NCBI GenBank assembly: GCA_025923975.1
Contig: JAICEV010000136.1
Span: forward strand, 1 to 8,396
Direction of reading: 5' to 3'
Length of the DNA: 8,396 bases
DNA from: Propionibacteriaceae bacterium
GTDB lineage: Bacteria; Actinomycetota; Actinomycetes; Propionibacteriales; Propionibacteriaceae
Within the stretch, counting starts at the first letter, position 1; each line of letters starts with the position of its first letter. Positions 1 through 5,126 of this stretch are shown here, piece after piece. The notes under the pieces are model-generated. The model was not told the origin of the DNA, ran no database searches, and saw only the letters and a list, made by a program, of their open reading frames with translations. The position numbers were made by a program, and so were the translations under genes.

Positions 1-346
1 CCACCTGCTCGCCCGGAGCAACCAGCACCCGAGACAGCTCGATGAGCCCGGCCATGACGTCAGGAACCAGAGTGATCTGATCCGGATCAACCGCCCAATC
101 CAGTCGACGACGCGCGAAGCTGGCGAAAGCCGTAGGTAGCCCGGTGACCGCTGGCGGTGTGTAGCCAAGGTCGTGACGGTCGATGGCCTCGTGCAGCGCC
201 GCAGTTATCTGAGGCGCCAAAGGGAAGTCCATTTCGGCGACTGTCGACGGCAAGACGTCTGGCTGGTGGCCGGACCACTTCTCGCTACGCCGCTGCTGCA
301 GCGTGGCCAGGTCCGGCACCCGAAGATCAACGGCGCCGTCGGACAA
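1..346 (-). CDS. MalY/PatB-type PLP-dependent aminotransferase (C-S lyase family), N-terminal part
   Basis: Reading the minus strand gives an open frame of 115 residues that runs off the left edge. It carries the N-terminal signature of fold-type I PLP enzymes of the MalY/PatB group: RRSEKW (res. 19-24), then VLPSTVAEMDFPLAP (31-45), then DLGYTPP (59-65) and an ITLVPDVMAGL stretch (91-101). Known members act in the cytosol as cystathionine beta-lyase or cysteine-S-conjugate lyase, or have lost the lyase role and act as regulators (MalY). Which applies here cannot be told, because the PLP lysine and most of the active site lie outside the window. The start is chosen as TTG at 346, with GGAGG four bases before it. 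GTG at 319 is an alternative that would begin just before PDLATL. It lies 23 bp after the small acidic gene on the same strand, so the two probably share an mRNA. The family is fairly sure, the start less so. Confidence 0.85.
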   Translation of the reverse strand, partial: MSDGAVDLRVPDLATLQQRRSEKWSGHQPDVLPSTVAEMDFPLAPQITAALHEAIDRHDLGYTPPAVTGLPTAFASFARRRLDWAVDPDQITLVPDVMAGLIELSRVLVAPGEQV

Positions 347-369
347 CAGACCTCCACACTCTGCCGGCG

Positions 370-582
370 TTACCGGCGAATGTCGTCGTCCTCGCCGTAA
401 ACCAATGCTTCCTGTTCAGCTAGGTCGGCGTCGTCGGCCTCACGAATGCCGCGGCCGACGGTCACGGGCTGCGCCGGTGGCTCTGACTCCGCGTCAGCCA
501 CCGGGTCGACGTCGAGCGTCTGTTCGGCCCAGTCGGCCTCGGGTACCTCATCGGGCGGGGTGTCAGAACTGGAGGGGGTCAT
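370..582 (-). CDS. Small acidic protein of unknown function with duplicated EADxAEQ motif
   Basis: This encodes 70 residues very rich in Asp and Glu, with no cysteine, no membrane segment and no signal peptide, so it is probably soluble and largely disordered. The motif EADWAEQ at residues 15-21 returns as DADLAEQ at 51-57, and the C-terminus is an acidic GEDDDIRR tail. From memory, short acidic proteins with this repeated A-D-x-A-E-Q signature occur widely in actinomycetes as hypothetical proteins, and I know of no established function. The ATG start is supported by AAGGAG four bases upstream. The gene stops 23 bp before the MalY/PatB-type enzyme, suggesting one transcript, and is divergent from the AraC-family regulator across 115 bp. 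The reading frame is convincing because of the Shine-Dalgarno and the repeated motif. The role is open. Confidence 0.75.
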   Translation of the reverse strand: MTPSSSDTPPDEVPEADWAEQTLDVDPVADAESEPPAQPVTVGRGIREADDADLAEQEALVYGEDDDIRR

Positions 583-626
583 GGCACTCCTTGACAGTCA
601 CATTTGTCGATCAAGGTCTGGTCCTC

Positions 627-632
627 ACCTTA
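627..632 (-). promoter_or_regulatory. Weak -10 candidate for the acidic protein / PLP enzyme transcript
   Basis: On the minus strand TAAGGT fits the actinobacterial TANNNT -10 pattern and would give a leader of roughly 35-40 nt before the ATG at 582. No good -35 hexamer is seen at 16-18 bp. It is listed because the divergent gap 583-697 must hold promoters for both sides. Confidence 0.25.
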
Positions 633-685
633 TGCCTCCCCGGAATAATCCGATTGCGCGGCCCAGGGACGGCTGCCTCAGCAGC

Positions 686-691
686 TAGCAT
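686..691 (+). promoter_or_regulatory. -10 box TAGCAT of a leaderless promoter for the AraC-family gene
   Basis: TAGCAT matches the TANNNT core and ends six bases before the ATG at 698, which would place transcription initiation at the A of the start codon. There is no Shine-Dalgarno before this ATG, which agrees with a leaderless message. The -35 region (about 663-668) is not recognisable. Confidence 0.5.
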
Positions 692-697
692 CGAGTA

Positions 698-1513
698 ATG
701 CCTACCTACGCTCACGCGCAGGTACTACCGGTCCTCGCTCCATTCGTCGCCTCTATCGGGTACTGCGAAGGACACCTTCCCCACGTCTGGGAGCTTGCGA
801 TGCCCACCGGCACATTGCAGTTGCTCGTGAACCTCGACCGTGACGAGCTGCATTCCCATCCTGCGGCCGGCGATGGGCACAATGGCATGCAACGCACCGC
901 GGGTGCCGCTCTGCAGGGGCCCTTCACTACCCCAACGATGATCGACACCGCTGAGCAACGGCAGATTATGTGGATAGCCTTCCGGTTCGGCGGGTCCTAT
1001 CCCTTCTTCGCCGCGGACACGGCCGCCAGCCACGACCTGATGATCGGTCTGGAAGACCTTTGGGGACGCGACGGCGTCACATTGCGCGAACAACTCCTCG
1101 AGGCCCCGACGGCAGCCGCAAAGCTGCAGTTACTCCAGAACGCCTTGTTGGCGCGCGCGGTCCGTCCACTGGACCGCGATCTGGCCGTCGTCGGTGCGGC
1201 TGCCGCGCTGCATCGAGGCCGTACCGTCGCCGCGGTGGCGGACAGCCTCGGGTGGACGGCGAAGCGCCTCACACGCCGCTTCAGCGAGCAGATCGGGTTG
1301 ACACCCAAACGCTTCGCCCGCGTTCGGCGGTTCCAGCGCGTGCTGCGCCGCTCCGCGAGCGAGGTCACCTCGGTCGACTGGGCGCGGCTCGCGGCCGAAT
1401 GCGGTTTCTACGACCAGGCGCATCTGATTCATGAGTTCCGCGCCCACGCTGGCACTACTCCGCTCGAGTACAGTCCGCGCTCGCCGGCCGAGCTAAACCA
1501 CGTCCCGGTCTGA
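698..1513 (+). CDS. AraC-family transcriptional regulator
   Basis: A 271-residue DNA-binding regulator. The C-terminal half shows the double helix-turn-helix of AraC/XylS proteins: first HTH about 176-197 (VAAVADSLGWTAKRLTRRF), linking helix with LTPKRFARVRRFQRVLR (201-217), second HTH about 228-250 with the typical AAECGFYDQAHLIHEFR, and the closing G-T-T-P-L-E-Y (252-258). The N-terminal about 150 residues resemble the small-ligand sensor region seen in many actinobacterial AraC proteins (LPHVWELAMPTGTLQLLVNL at 27-46). The ligand cannot be inferred. The start at ATG 698 is supported by a -10 box six bases upstream. It is divergent from the acidic protein/PLP enzyme pair and is followed 43 bp on by the VOC gene. 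Either side could be its target, the VOC gene being the more usual partner for this kind of regulator. Confidence 0.92.
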   Translation: MPTYAHAQVLPVLAPFVASIGYCEGHLPHVWELAMPTGTLQLLVNLDRDELHSHPAAGDGHNGMQRTAGAALQGPFTTPTMIDTAEQRQIMWIAFRFGGSYPFFAADTAASHDLMIGLEDLWGRDGVTLREQLLEAPTAAAKLQLLQNALLARAVRPLDRDLAVVGAAAALHRGRTVAAVADSLGWTAKRLTRRFSEQIGLTPKRFARVRRFQRVLRRSASEVTSVDWARLAAECGFYDQAHLIHEFRAHAGTTPLEYSPRSPAELNHVPV

Positions 1514-1517
1514 TTTT

Positions 1518-1523
1518 TACAAT
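1518..1523 (+). promoter_or_regulatory. -10 box TACAAT upstream of the VOC gene
   Basis: TACAAT is five of six to the TATAAT consensus and sits in a short AT-rich stretch right after the AraC-family stop codon. It could drive the VOC gene separately from the regulator. It ends six bases before a TTG (1530) and 33 bases before the ATG at 1557. No clear -35 is seen because the region before it is regulator coding sequence. Confidence 0.4.
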
Positions 1524-1556
1524 CTCTGGTTGCCACATCGGCGGATCATCGAAGGT

Positions 1557-2012
1557 ATGACAGTAAACAAGATGTATCCCCGCTTGGTCGTGTCCGACGG
1601 TGCCCGCGCCATCGATTTCTACATCACCGCGCTCCGCGCCACCGTGACTGCCCGTTTCACCAGCCCAGACGGAAAGATCGTCCATGCCGAGCTGCAGGTT
1701 GGCCCCGCCACGATCGCCGTTAAGGACGCCGACGAGTTCGACCCGGCTCCCTCGACGTTGGGCGGCTCCCCGGTGATCCTGGCACTCGACGTCGACAACG
1801 CCGATGCCGTGGCCGACGCCATGCTGGCCGCGGGAGCCACAGTCGTGTTTCCGATCCACGACGCTGAGTACGGCGAGCGAGGCGGGCGGCTGGCCGACCC
1901 CTTCGGCCATCTCTGGATGATCTCCCAGCGGATTGAGGGCCTGTCTCCCGAGGAGATCCAACGGCGCACCGATCAGATGTTCGCCGGCCAGCAAATACGG
2001 GCTGAGCACTGA
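1557..2012 (+). CDS. PhnB-like VOC (glyoxalase/bleomycin-resistance fold) protein
   Basis: A cytosolic 151-residue protein of the vicinal-oxygen-chelate superfamily, built as two beta-alpha-beta-beta-beta halves. The first half has YPRLVVSDGARAIDFYITAL (7-26), the usual opening of PhnB-like members. The second half starts near PVILALDVDNADAVADAMLAAGA (72-94) and ends with YGERGGRLADPFGHLW (105-120), the family's most conserved stretch. Members of this group bind metals or small ligands, and many have no known substrate, so no reaction is assigned. The start is uncertain: ATG 1557 gives the normal family N-terminus but has only a too-close GAAGG before it, while TTG 1530 would add nine residues. 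It lies 43 bp after the AraC-family regulator and converges with the HerA-like gene. Confidence 0.88.
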   Translation: MTVNKMYPRLVVSDGARAIDFYITALRATVTARFTSPDGKIVHAELQVGPATIAVKDADEFDPAPSTLGGSPVILALDVDNADAVADAMLAAGATVVFPIHDAEYGERGGRLADPFGHLWMISQRIEGLSPEEIQRRTDQMFAGQQIRAEH

Positions 2013-2035
2013 CTGCTCGAGGCCGCAGCAGTCAG
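2009..2035. terminator. Perfect 9-bp inverted repeat overlapping the VOC stop codon
   Basis: CTGACTGCT (2009-2017) pairs exactly with AGCAGTCAG (2027-2035) across a 9-nt loop. The repeat takes in the VOC stop codon TGA (2010-2012). There is no U-tract, so it would be one of the U-less hairpins often proposed as terminators in actinomycetes. With the following hairpin it fills a convergent gap. Confidence 0.55.
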
Positions 2036-2036
2036 A

Positions 2037-2054
2037 CAGAAACGAACGTTTCTG
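2037..2054. terminator. Perfect 7-bp hairpin with GAAC tetraloop between convergent genes
   Basis: CAGAAAC (2037-2043) and GTTTCTG (2048-2054) are exact complements around the tetraloop GAAC. It ends three bases before the stop codon of the HerA-like gene on the other strand, so it could end transcripts from either side. No U-tract follows in either direction. Confidence 0.55.
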
Positions 2055-2057
2055 CGA

Positions 2058-3689
2058 CTAGCGCCGCCGCCGCGCAGTCCCAAAGATGCTGCGGACGATC
2101 TCCGTCCCGGCAGTCCGGGCGAACTGCTTGAAAGCACTTGAGCCCGTAATCTGTTCCACCATGGACTTCTCTTGGCGCTGGCGGCTGCTCGACCGGGCCC
2201 GCGTACCCGCCCGGGCCTCACGTTCAGCTTGAGCCTGAGCCCTCGCCCGCTCCTTGGCTTCAGCAGTCGCGCGAGCCGCAGCCTCTTTCTCCAGTCGCTC
2301 TCGCTCGGCCGCCTCGGCTCCCGCCTGCAGTTTCCGAGCCAGGATCTCGTGCGCTGAGTCGCGATCGAGCGACTGCCCATACCTCGCCATCAACGCCGAT
2401 GCTGCGATCCCCGGTCGCAGTACCTCCTCCGGCGTCGGCGCCATCAGCGACTCCGGGGCCCGCATTCGAGTCCAGACCACGGGCGTCGGCGCCCCATCGG
2501 GATCCATCACCGTAACGATGGCCTCTCCGATGCCAAGCTGCTGCAATGTCTCAGCCAGGTCGTAGTGCGACTTGGGAAAGGTAGCGACGGTCTGCTTGAG
2601 AGCCTTGGCGTCGTTGGGCGTATGAGCACGAAGCTGATGCTGCACCCGCGATCCCAGCTGTGCGAGTACGTCGTCGGGCACATCCTTCGGGGTCTGGGTG
2701 ACAAAGAAGATCCCCACCCCCTTAGAGCGAATCAGCCGCACCGTCTGGGCGATGGCGTCCAGAAACGCCTTGGAGGCGTCGTCGAACAGCAGATGCGCCT
2801 CGTCGAAGAAGAAGACCAGCTTCGGCTTGTCGATGTCCCCGACCTCGGGCAGCTCGTGAAACAAGTCGGCGAGCAGCCACATCAAGAAAGTGGAGAAGAC
2901 CGCAGGTCGGTCCATCAGGTTGGGCAGCTCCAGCAGCGAGACCACTCCCCGCCCGTCCCCGGTGACGCGCAGCAGGTCGGCGGTGTCAAACTCAGGTTCG
3001 CCGAAGAAGGCATCGGCACCCTGGTCGGCGAAGGTGATCAAGGTACGCAAGATCACTCCGACCGTGGCAGCGCTCAGGCCGCCAATGTTCTTCAGCTCCG
3101 CCTTGCCCTCGTCGCTGGTCAGATGAGTCAGTACTGCGCGCAGATCCTTGAGGTCCAGCAAGGGCAGGCCGGCCTGGTCGGCGTAATGAAACACCAGACC
3201 CAGTGATGACTCCTGGACCTCATTGAGATCCAGCACCTTTGACAGCAACACCGGGCCGAACGAGCTCATGGTCGCCCGCAGCGGCACACCGTTGCCTTCG
3301 CCGCCAAGCGCAAAGAACTCGGTCGGGCAGGCTTTCGGCTGCCAGTTCTGACCGATCTTCTGGGTACGCGCCAGCAGCTTGTCGTTGGGTTGTCCGGGCG
3401 AGGCGATGCCGGAGAGATCACCCTTGATGTCGGCGGCGAAAACCGGCACGCCAGCTGCGGAGATCTGCTCGGCCATCAATTGCAATGTCTTGGTTTTGCC
3501 GGTGCCGGTAGCGCCAGCCACGAGTCCATGCCGGTTCAGCATGCTCAACGGAATGCGGATGACAGCACCTGGAACCGCTGCGTCGTTCTCCATCAGGACG
3601 CCGAGCTCGATGGCTGGCTCTTCGAACGTGTAACCCTGGACGATCCGTTGCACGTCTTCGGACAGTTGATCGGCGCCCGGCTCGGTCAT
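2058..3689 (-). CDS. HerA-like DUF853 ATPase (helicase HerA-like domain protein)
   Basis: This encodes 543 residues with the full layout of the bacterial HerA-like DUF853 family (E. coli YjgR type), a FtsK/HerA-clade P-loop ATPase expected to form hexameric rings. Visible are Walker A GATGTGKT (59-66), a conserved AADIKGDLSGIA (85-96), Walker B LVFFFDEAH (291-299), a sensor-like FFVTQTPKDVP (328-338), and GSRVQHQLRA (346-355), where an arginine finger would lie. Residues about 445-505 form a charged Ala/Glu/Arg-rich helical linker, followed by a conserved C-terminal segment ending in FGTARRRR. Its cellular role is not established; DNA binding or translocation is inferred from the clade. Start ATG 3689 is chosen because family proteins begin shortly before the Walker A domain and a TACGAT box lies seven bases upstream. 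An in-frame extension to 3833 has no family support. It is divergent from the ParB-like gene. No NurA-like nuclease or SIR2 partner is adjacent. Confidence 0.93.
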   Translation of the reverse strand: MTEPGADQLSEDVQRIVQGYTFEEPAIELGVLMENDAAVPGAVIRIPLSMLNRHGLVAGATGTGKTKTLQLMAEQISAAGVPVFAADIKGDLSGIASPGQPNDKLLARTQKIGQNWQPKACPTEFFALGGEGNGVPLRATMSSFGPVLLSKVLDLNEVQESSLGLVFHYADQAGLPLLDLKDLRAVLTHLTSDEGKAELKNIGGLSAATVGVILRTLITFADQGADAFFGEPEFDTADLLRVTGDGRGVVSLLELPNLMDRPAVFSTFLMWLLADLFHELPEVGDIDKPKLVFFFDEAHLLFDDASKAFLDAIAQTVRLIRSKGVGIFFVTQTPKDVPDDVLAQLGSRVQHQLRAHTPNDAKALKQTVATFPKSHYDLAETLQQLGIGEAIVTVMDPDGAPTPVVWTRMRAPESLMAPTPEEVLRPGIAASALMARYGQSLDRDSAHEILARKLQAGAEAAERERLEKEAAARATAEAKERARAQAQAEREARAGTRARSSSRQRQEKSMVEQITGSSAFKQFARTAGTEIVRSIFGTARRRR

Positions 3690-3696
3690 GTGCCAA

Positions 3697-3702
3697 ATCG
3701 TA
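3697..3702 (-). promoter_or_regulatory. -10 box TACGAT, probable leaderless promoter of the HerA-like gene
   Basis: On the minus strand TACGAT ends seven bases before ATG 3689, so transcription should begin at or next to the start codon. No Shine-Dalgarno is present. A -35 match is poor (CAGGCA at 17 bp, forward 3720-3725). Confidence 0.45.
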
Positions 3703-3737
3703 ACGACGCACCATGGAGTTGCCTGAAGAAACTTGAT

Positions 3738-3743
3738 TAGAGT
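3738..3743 (+). promoter_or_regulatory. -10 box TAGAGT, probable leaderless promoter of the ParB-like gene
   Basis: TAGAGT fits TANNNT and ends six bases before the GTG at 3750. There is no ribosome-binding site upstream of that GTG. The box lies only 35 bp from the TACGAT box of the divergent HerA-like gene, so the two promoters face away from each other within 60 bp. Confidence 0.45.
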
Positions 3744-3749
3744 GTCACA

Positions 3750-4043
3750 GTGATTTTCAAGCGCGTCGGGGACGTACGCCCGTACCCAGATCATGGTTAC
3801 GTCCAGAAGCAGTGGGCGGCCATCGCCCCGCACCAGGTGCGCTTGGACCAGCTCGTGACGACGAAGCGGACGTTGGACCTAGAAGCGCTACTGGAAGAAG
3901 ATTCAACCTTTTACGGCGACCTTTTCGCGCATGTGGTGTCCTGGCGCGGTGAGCTCTATTTGGAGGATGGACTGCATCGAGCGCTGCGGGCGGCACTCCA
4001 GCAGCGGCAGACCATGCATGCTCGAGTGCTTGACCTGAAGTAA
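3750..4043 (+). CDS. Small ParB/sulfiredoxin-fold-like protein (of the type often auto-named VapB-family antitoxin)
   Basis: A cytosolic 97-residue protein starting at GTG. The segment VVSWRGELYLEDGLHRALRA (62-81) resembles the ParB N-domain core, in which a strand is followed by a D-G-x-H-R turn and a helix. VRLDQLVTTKRTLDLEALLEED (30-51) matches the region before it in such domains. From memory, close actinobacterial relatives carry the automatic label 'type II toxin-antitoxin VapB family antitoxin', but the motifs are not those of an AbrB- or RHH-type VapB, and no PIN-domain toxin lies next to it. I therefore do not call it an antitoxin. No nuclease or CTPase motif is complete. Neighbours are the divergent HerA-like ATPase and, 105 bp downstream, the LytR_C gene. 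The gene is secure; the function is unknown. Confidence 0.82.
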   Translation: MIFKRVGDVRPYPDHGYVQKQWAAIAPHQVRLDQLVTTKRTLDLEALLEEDSTFYGDLFAHVVSWRGELYLEDGLHRALRAALQQRQTMHARVLDLK

Positions 4044-4057
4044 CGCCAAACTCCAGG

Positions 4058-4063
4058 TAGGCT
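4058..4063 (+). promoter_or_regulatory. -10 candidate TAGGCT upstream of the LytR_C gene
   Basis: TAGGCT fits the TANNNT pattern and would start a leader of about 80 nt ahead of TTG 4149. No convincing -35 lies at 16-18 bp, and TTGACC at 4030 is too far away (22 bp). Read-through from the ParB-like gene is also possible. Confidence 0.35.
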
Positions 4064-4073
4064 CTCACGGCAC

Positions 4074-4121
4074 GGGGGGTAGTCGGGCACGGGAGGAGCT
4101 CGGGGAACTCACGCATCGGGG
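4074..4121 (+). other. G-rich leader segment, possible RNA G-quadruplex
   Basis: Five runs of three or more G lie in 48 bases: 4074-4079, 4085-4087, 4091-4093, 4102-4105 and 4118-4121, with gaps of 5, 3, 8 and 12 nt. They sit on the coding strand of the untranslated leader of the LytR_C gene, just before its ribosome-binding sites. This satisfies a relaxed G-quadruplex pattern. Chance in a GC-rich genome is the competing explanation. Confidence 0.35.
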
Positions 4122-4128
4122 CCGCTGC

Positions 4129-4141
4129 GGAGGTAAAGGAG
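4129..4141 (+). promoter_or_regulatory. Double Shine-Dalgarno deciding the TTG start of the LytR_C gene
   Basis: GGAGGT (4129-4134) runs straight into AAAGGAG (4135-4141). The second lies seven bases before TTG 4149, an ideal distance, so the rare TTG start is well supported. The first may act as a standby site. Confidence 0.65.
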
Positions 4142-4148
4142 TTCGACG

Positions 4149-4679
4149 TTGATCGGTCGGATCTTCCGTGTGGTACGGACCCCGGTCACTCTCCTGATCT
4201 TGTTCGGTGTGCTCTTGTACGGAGCATGGTGGGGATACAACAACATCATCAAGCCAGTCCCGCCGCTGCCACCCGAGCCGTGTGTGGAGCAGAGTGTGCC
4301 CCAGGGTGAGCTGAGGGCCAGTCAGGTCGTGATCAAGGTGTACAACGGCGGCGACCGGAAGGGCCTGGCCGCCGATGTGGGCCGATCGCTGCGGAATGAG
4401 GGCTTCCGAGTAGTGCAGACGACCAACACTGTGGAGAAGATTCAGAAGACCGTCATTGTCGGCGCAGATGCGAACAATCCCGAGGTGTTGTTCGTCAAGT
4501 CCTTCTTCAAGGAGGCCACCGTACGCGCAGACCAGCGGGTTGACCGTACGGTGGACGTGCTCGTGGGCAACAAGTACGGCGGCTTCAACAAGAACGCGAA
4601 GGCTACGTACCAGATCAACGCCGAGACTGTGTGCCTACCCTCACAGACCCCCACCGCGACTCCCGCCCTTGGCGGCTGA
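4149..4679 (+). CDS. Membrane-anchored LytR C-terminal (LytR_C) domain protein
   Basis: A 176-residue protein. Arginines near the N-terminus (4, 7, 10) precede one hydrophobic segment (about 12-29, TPVTLLILFGVLLYGAWWGY begins at 11), so it should be an N-in, C-out single-pass protein or an uncleaved signal anchor. A proline-rich spacer (37-43) follows, then a LytR_C domain at about 59-140 with the hallmark VVIKVYNGGDRKGLAADVGRS (60-80) and EGFRVV (84-89). The two cysteines C45 and C162 flank the domain and could form a disulfide outside the cell. A TPTATP tail ends the protein. LytR_C is usually found attached to LCP cell-wall glycopolymer transferases. Here the LCP catalytic domain is absent, so an accessory cell-envelope role is only an inference. 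It follows the ParB-like gene on the same strand and converges with the NTF2-like gene 17 bp away. Confidence 0.88.
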   Translation: MIGRIFRVVRTPVTLLILFGVLLYGAWWGYNNIIKPVPPLPPEPCVEQSVPQGELRASQVVIKVYNGGDRKGLAADVGRSLRNEGFRVVQTTNTVEKIQKTVIVGADANNPEVLFVKSFFKEATVRADQRVDRTVDVLVGNKYGGFNKNAKATYQINAETVCLPSQTPTATPALGG

Positions 4680-4696
4680 TCCGCAGGCGATGCCGT

Positions 4697-5080
4697 CTAG
4701 CTTCGTTCAGCAGTCGACCGATACCCCGAGCAGATCACACGCATGTAGTAGATGCGCCCGGCGGCATCAACATCGAAGTAGGCGCGCTGCTCCACCAGGA
4801 ACGACCCGTCGGCGTTACGGACCAAGAAGCGGTAGTCGACACGTTGCCGATCAGCGACCTGCCCGGCCTCGACATAGTCAACGCGCTCAATTACGTCCTT
4901 AGGCTCAAACCACTCAAAGAGCACTTCGTGCACAACCCGTTGGGGGGAGTCCACTTCCCAGAATCGCCGTGGTGTCATGCCACGGAAATCCACCTCGGAT
5001 GCAAAGAGCGCAACCAAGCGATCGGTGTCCTTGGCAGCCAGAGCCGCCACAAATCGTGACCCAAGATCAGTCACTGTCAC
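4697..5080 (-). CDS. NTF2-like / SnoaL-like domain protein
   Basis: A 127-residue cytosolic protein with the pattern of the NTF2-like cone fold. An N-terminal helix pair, FVAALAAKDTDRLVALFA (10-27), is followed by EVDFRGMTPRRFWEV (29-43), a helix (PQRVVHEVLFEWF, 46-58), then three to four long beta strands ending in RAYFDVDAAGRIYYMRVI (99-116). Members include enzymes (SnoaL, ketosteroid isomerase, scytalone dehydratase) and many binding proteins. The catalytic residues differ between subfamilies, so no reaction is assigned. The start is GTG 5080; a second GTG two codons later (5074), with GGGGTGA before it, is equally possible. It lies 46 bp downstream of the antiporter gene on the same strand and may be co-transcribed with it. 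No functional link to ion transport is visible. Confidence 0.82.
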   Translation of the reverse strand: MTVTDLGSRFVAALAAKDTDRLVALFASEVDFRGMTPRRFWEVDSPQRVVHEVLFEWFEPKDVIERVDYVEAGQVADRQRVDYRFLVRNADGSFLVEQRAYFDVDAAGRIYYMRVICSGYRSTAERS

Positions 5081-5126
5081 CCCTGCCCAGAGCGAGACTA
5101 TCGAGCAATCTCACTCCACTGCGTGT

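Noticed and set aside
2565..3206. 213-codon open frame on the plus strand
   Set aside because: Antisense shadow of the HerA-like ATPase, Gln/Val/Gly-rich, with no recognisable domain and no promoter or ribosome-binding site.
3690..3833. N-terminal extension of the HerA-like protein by 48 residues
   Set aside because: It would overlap the divergent ParB-like gene, lacks family similarity as far as I can judge, and the -10 box before ATG 3689 fits the shorter form.
2058..4043. HerA-based defence system (HerA with nuclease, SIR2 or DUF4297 partner)
   Set aside because: The ATPase has the DUF853/YjgR architecture, which is widespread and not defence-specific, and no effector gene is adjacent.
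3750..4043. VapBC toxin-antitoxin module
   Set aside because: No PIN-domain toxin lies on either side, and the protein shows a ParB-like core instead of a DNA-binding antitoxin motif.
4663..4684. Terminator hairpin at the end of the LytR_C gene
   Set aside because: CCGCC-CTT-GGCGG (4663-4675) is only five pairs, lies within the coding sequence and has no U-tract; such short GC stems are expected by chance here.
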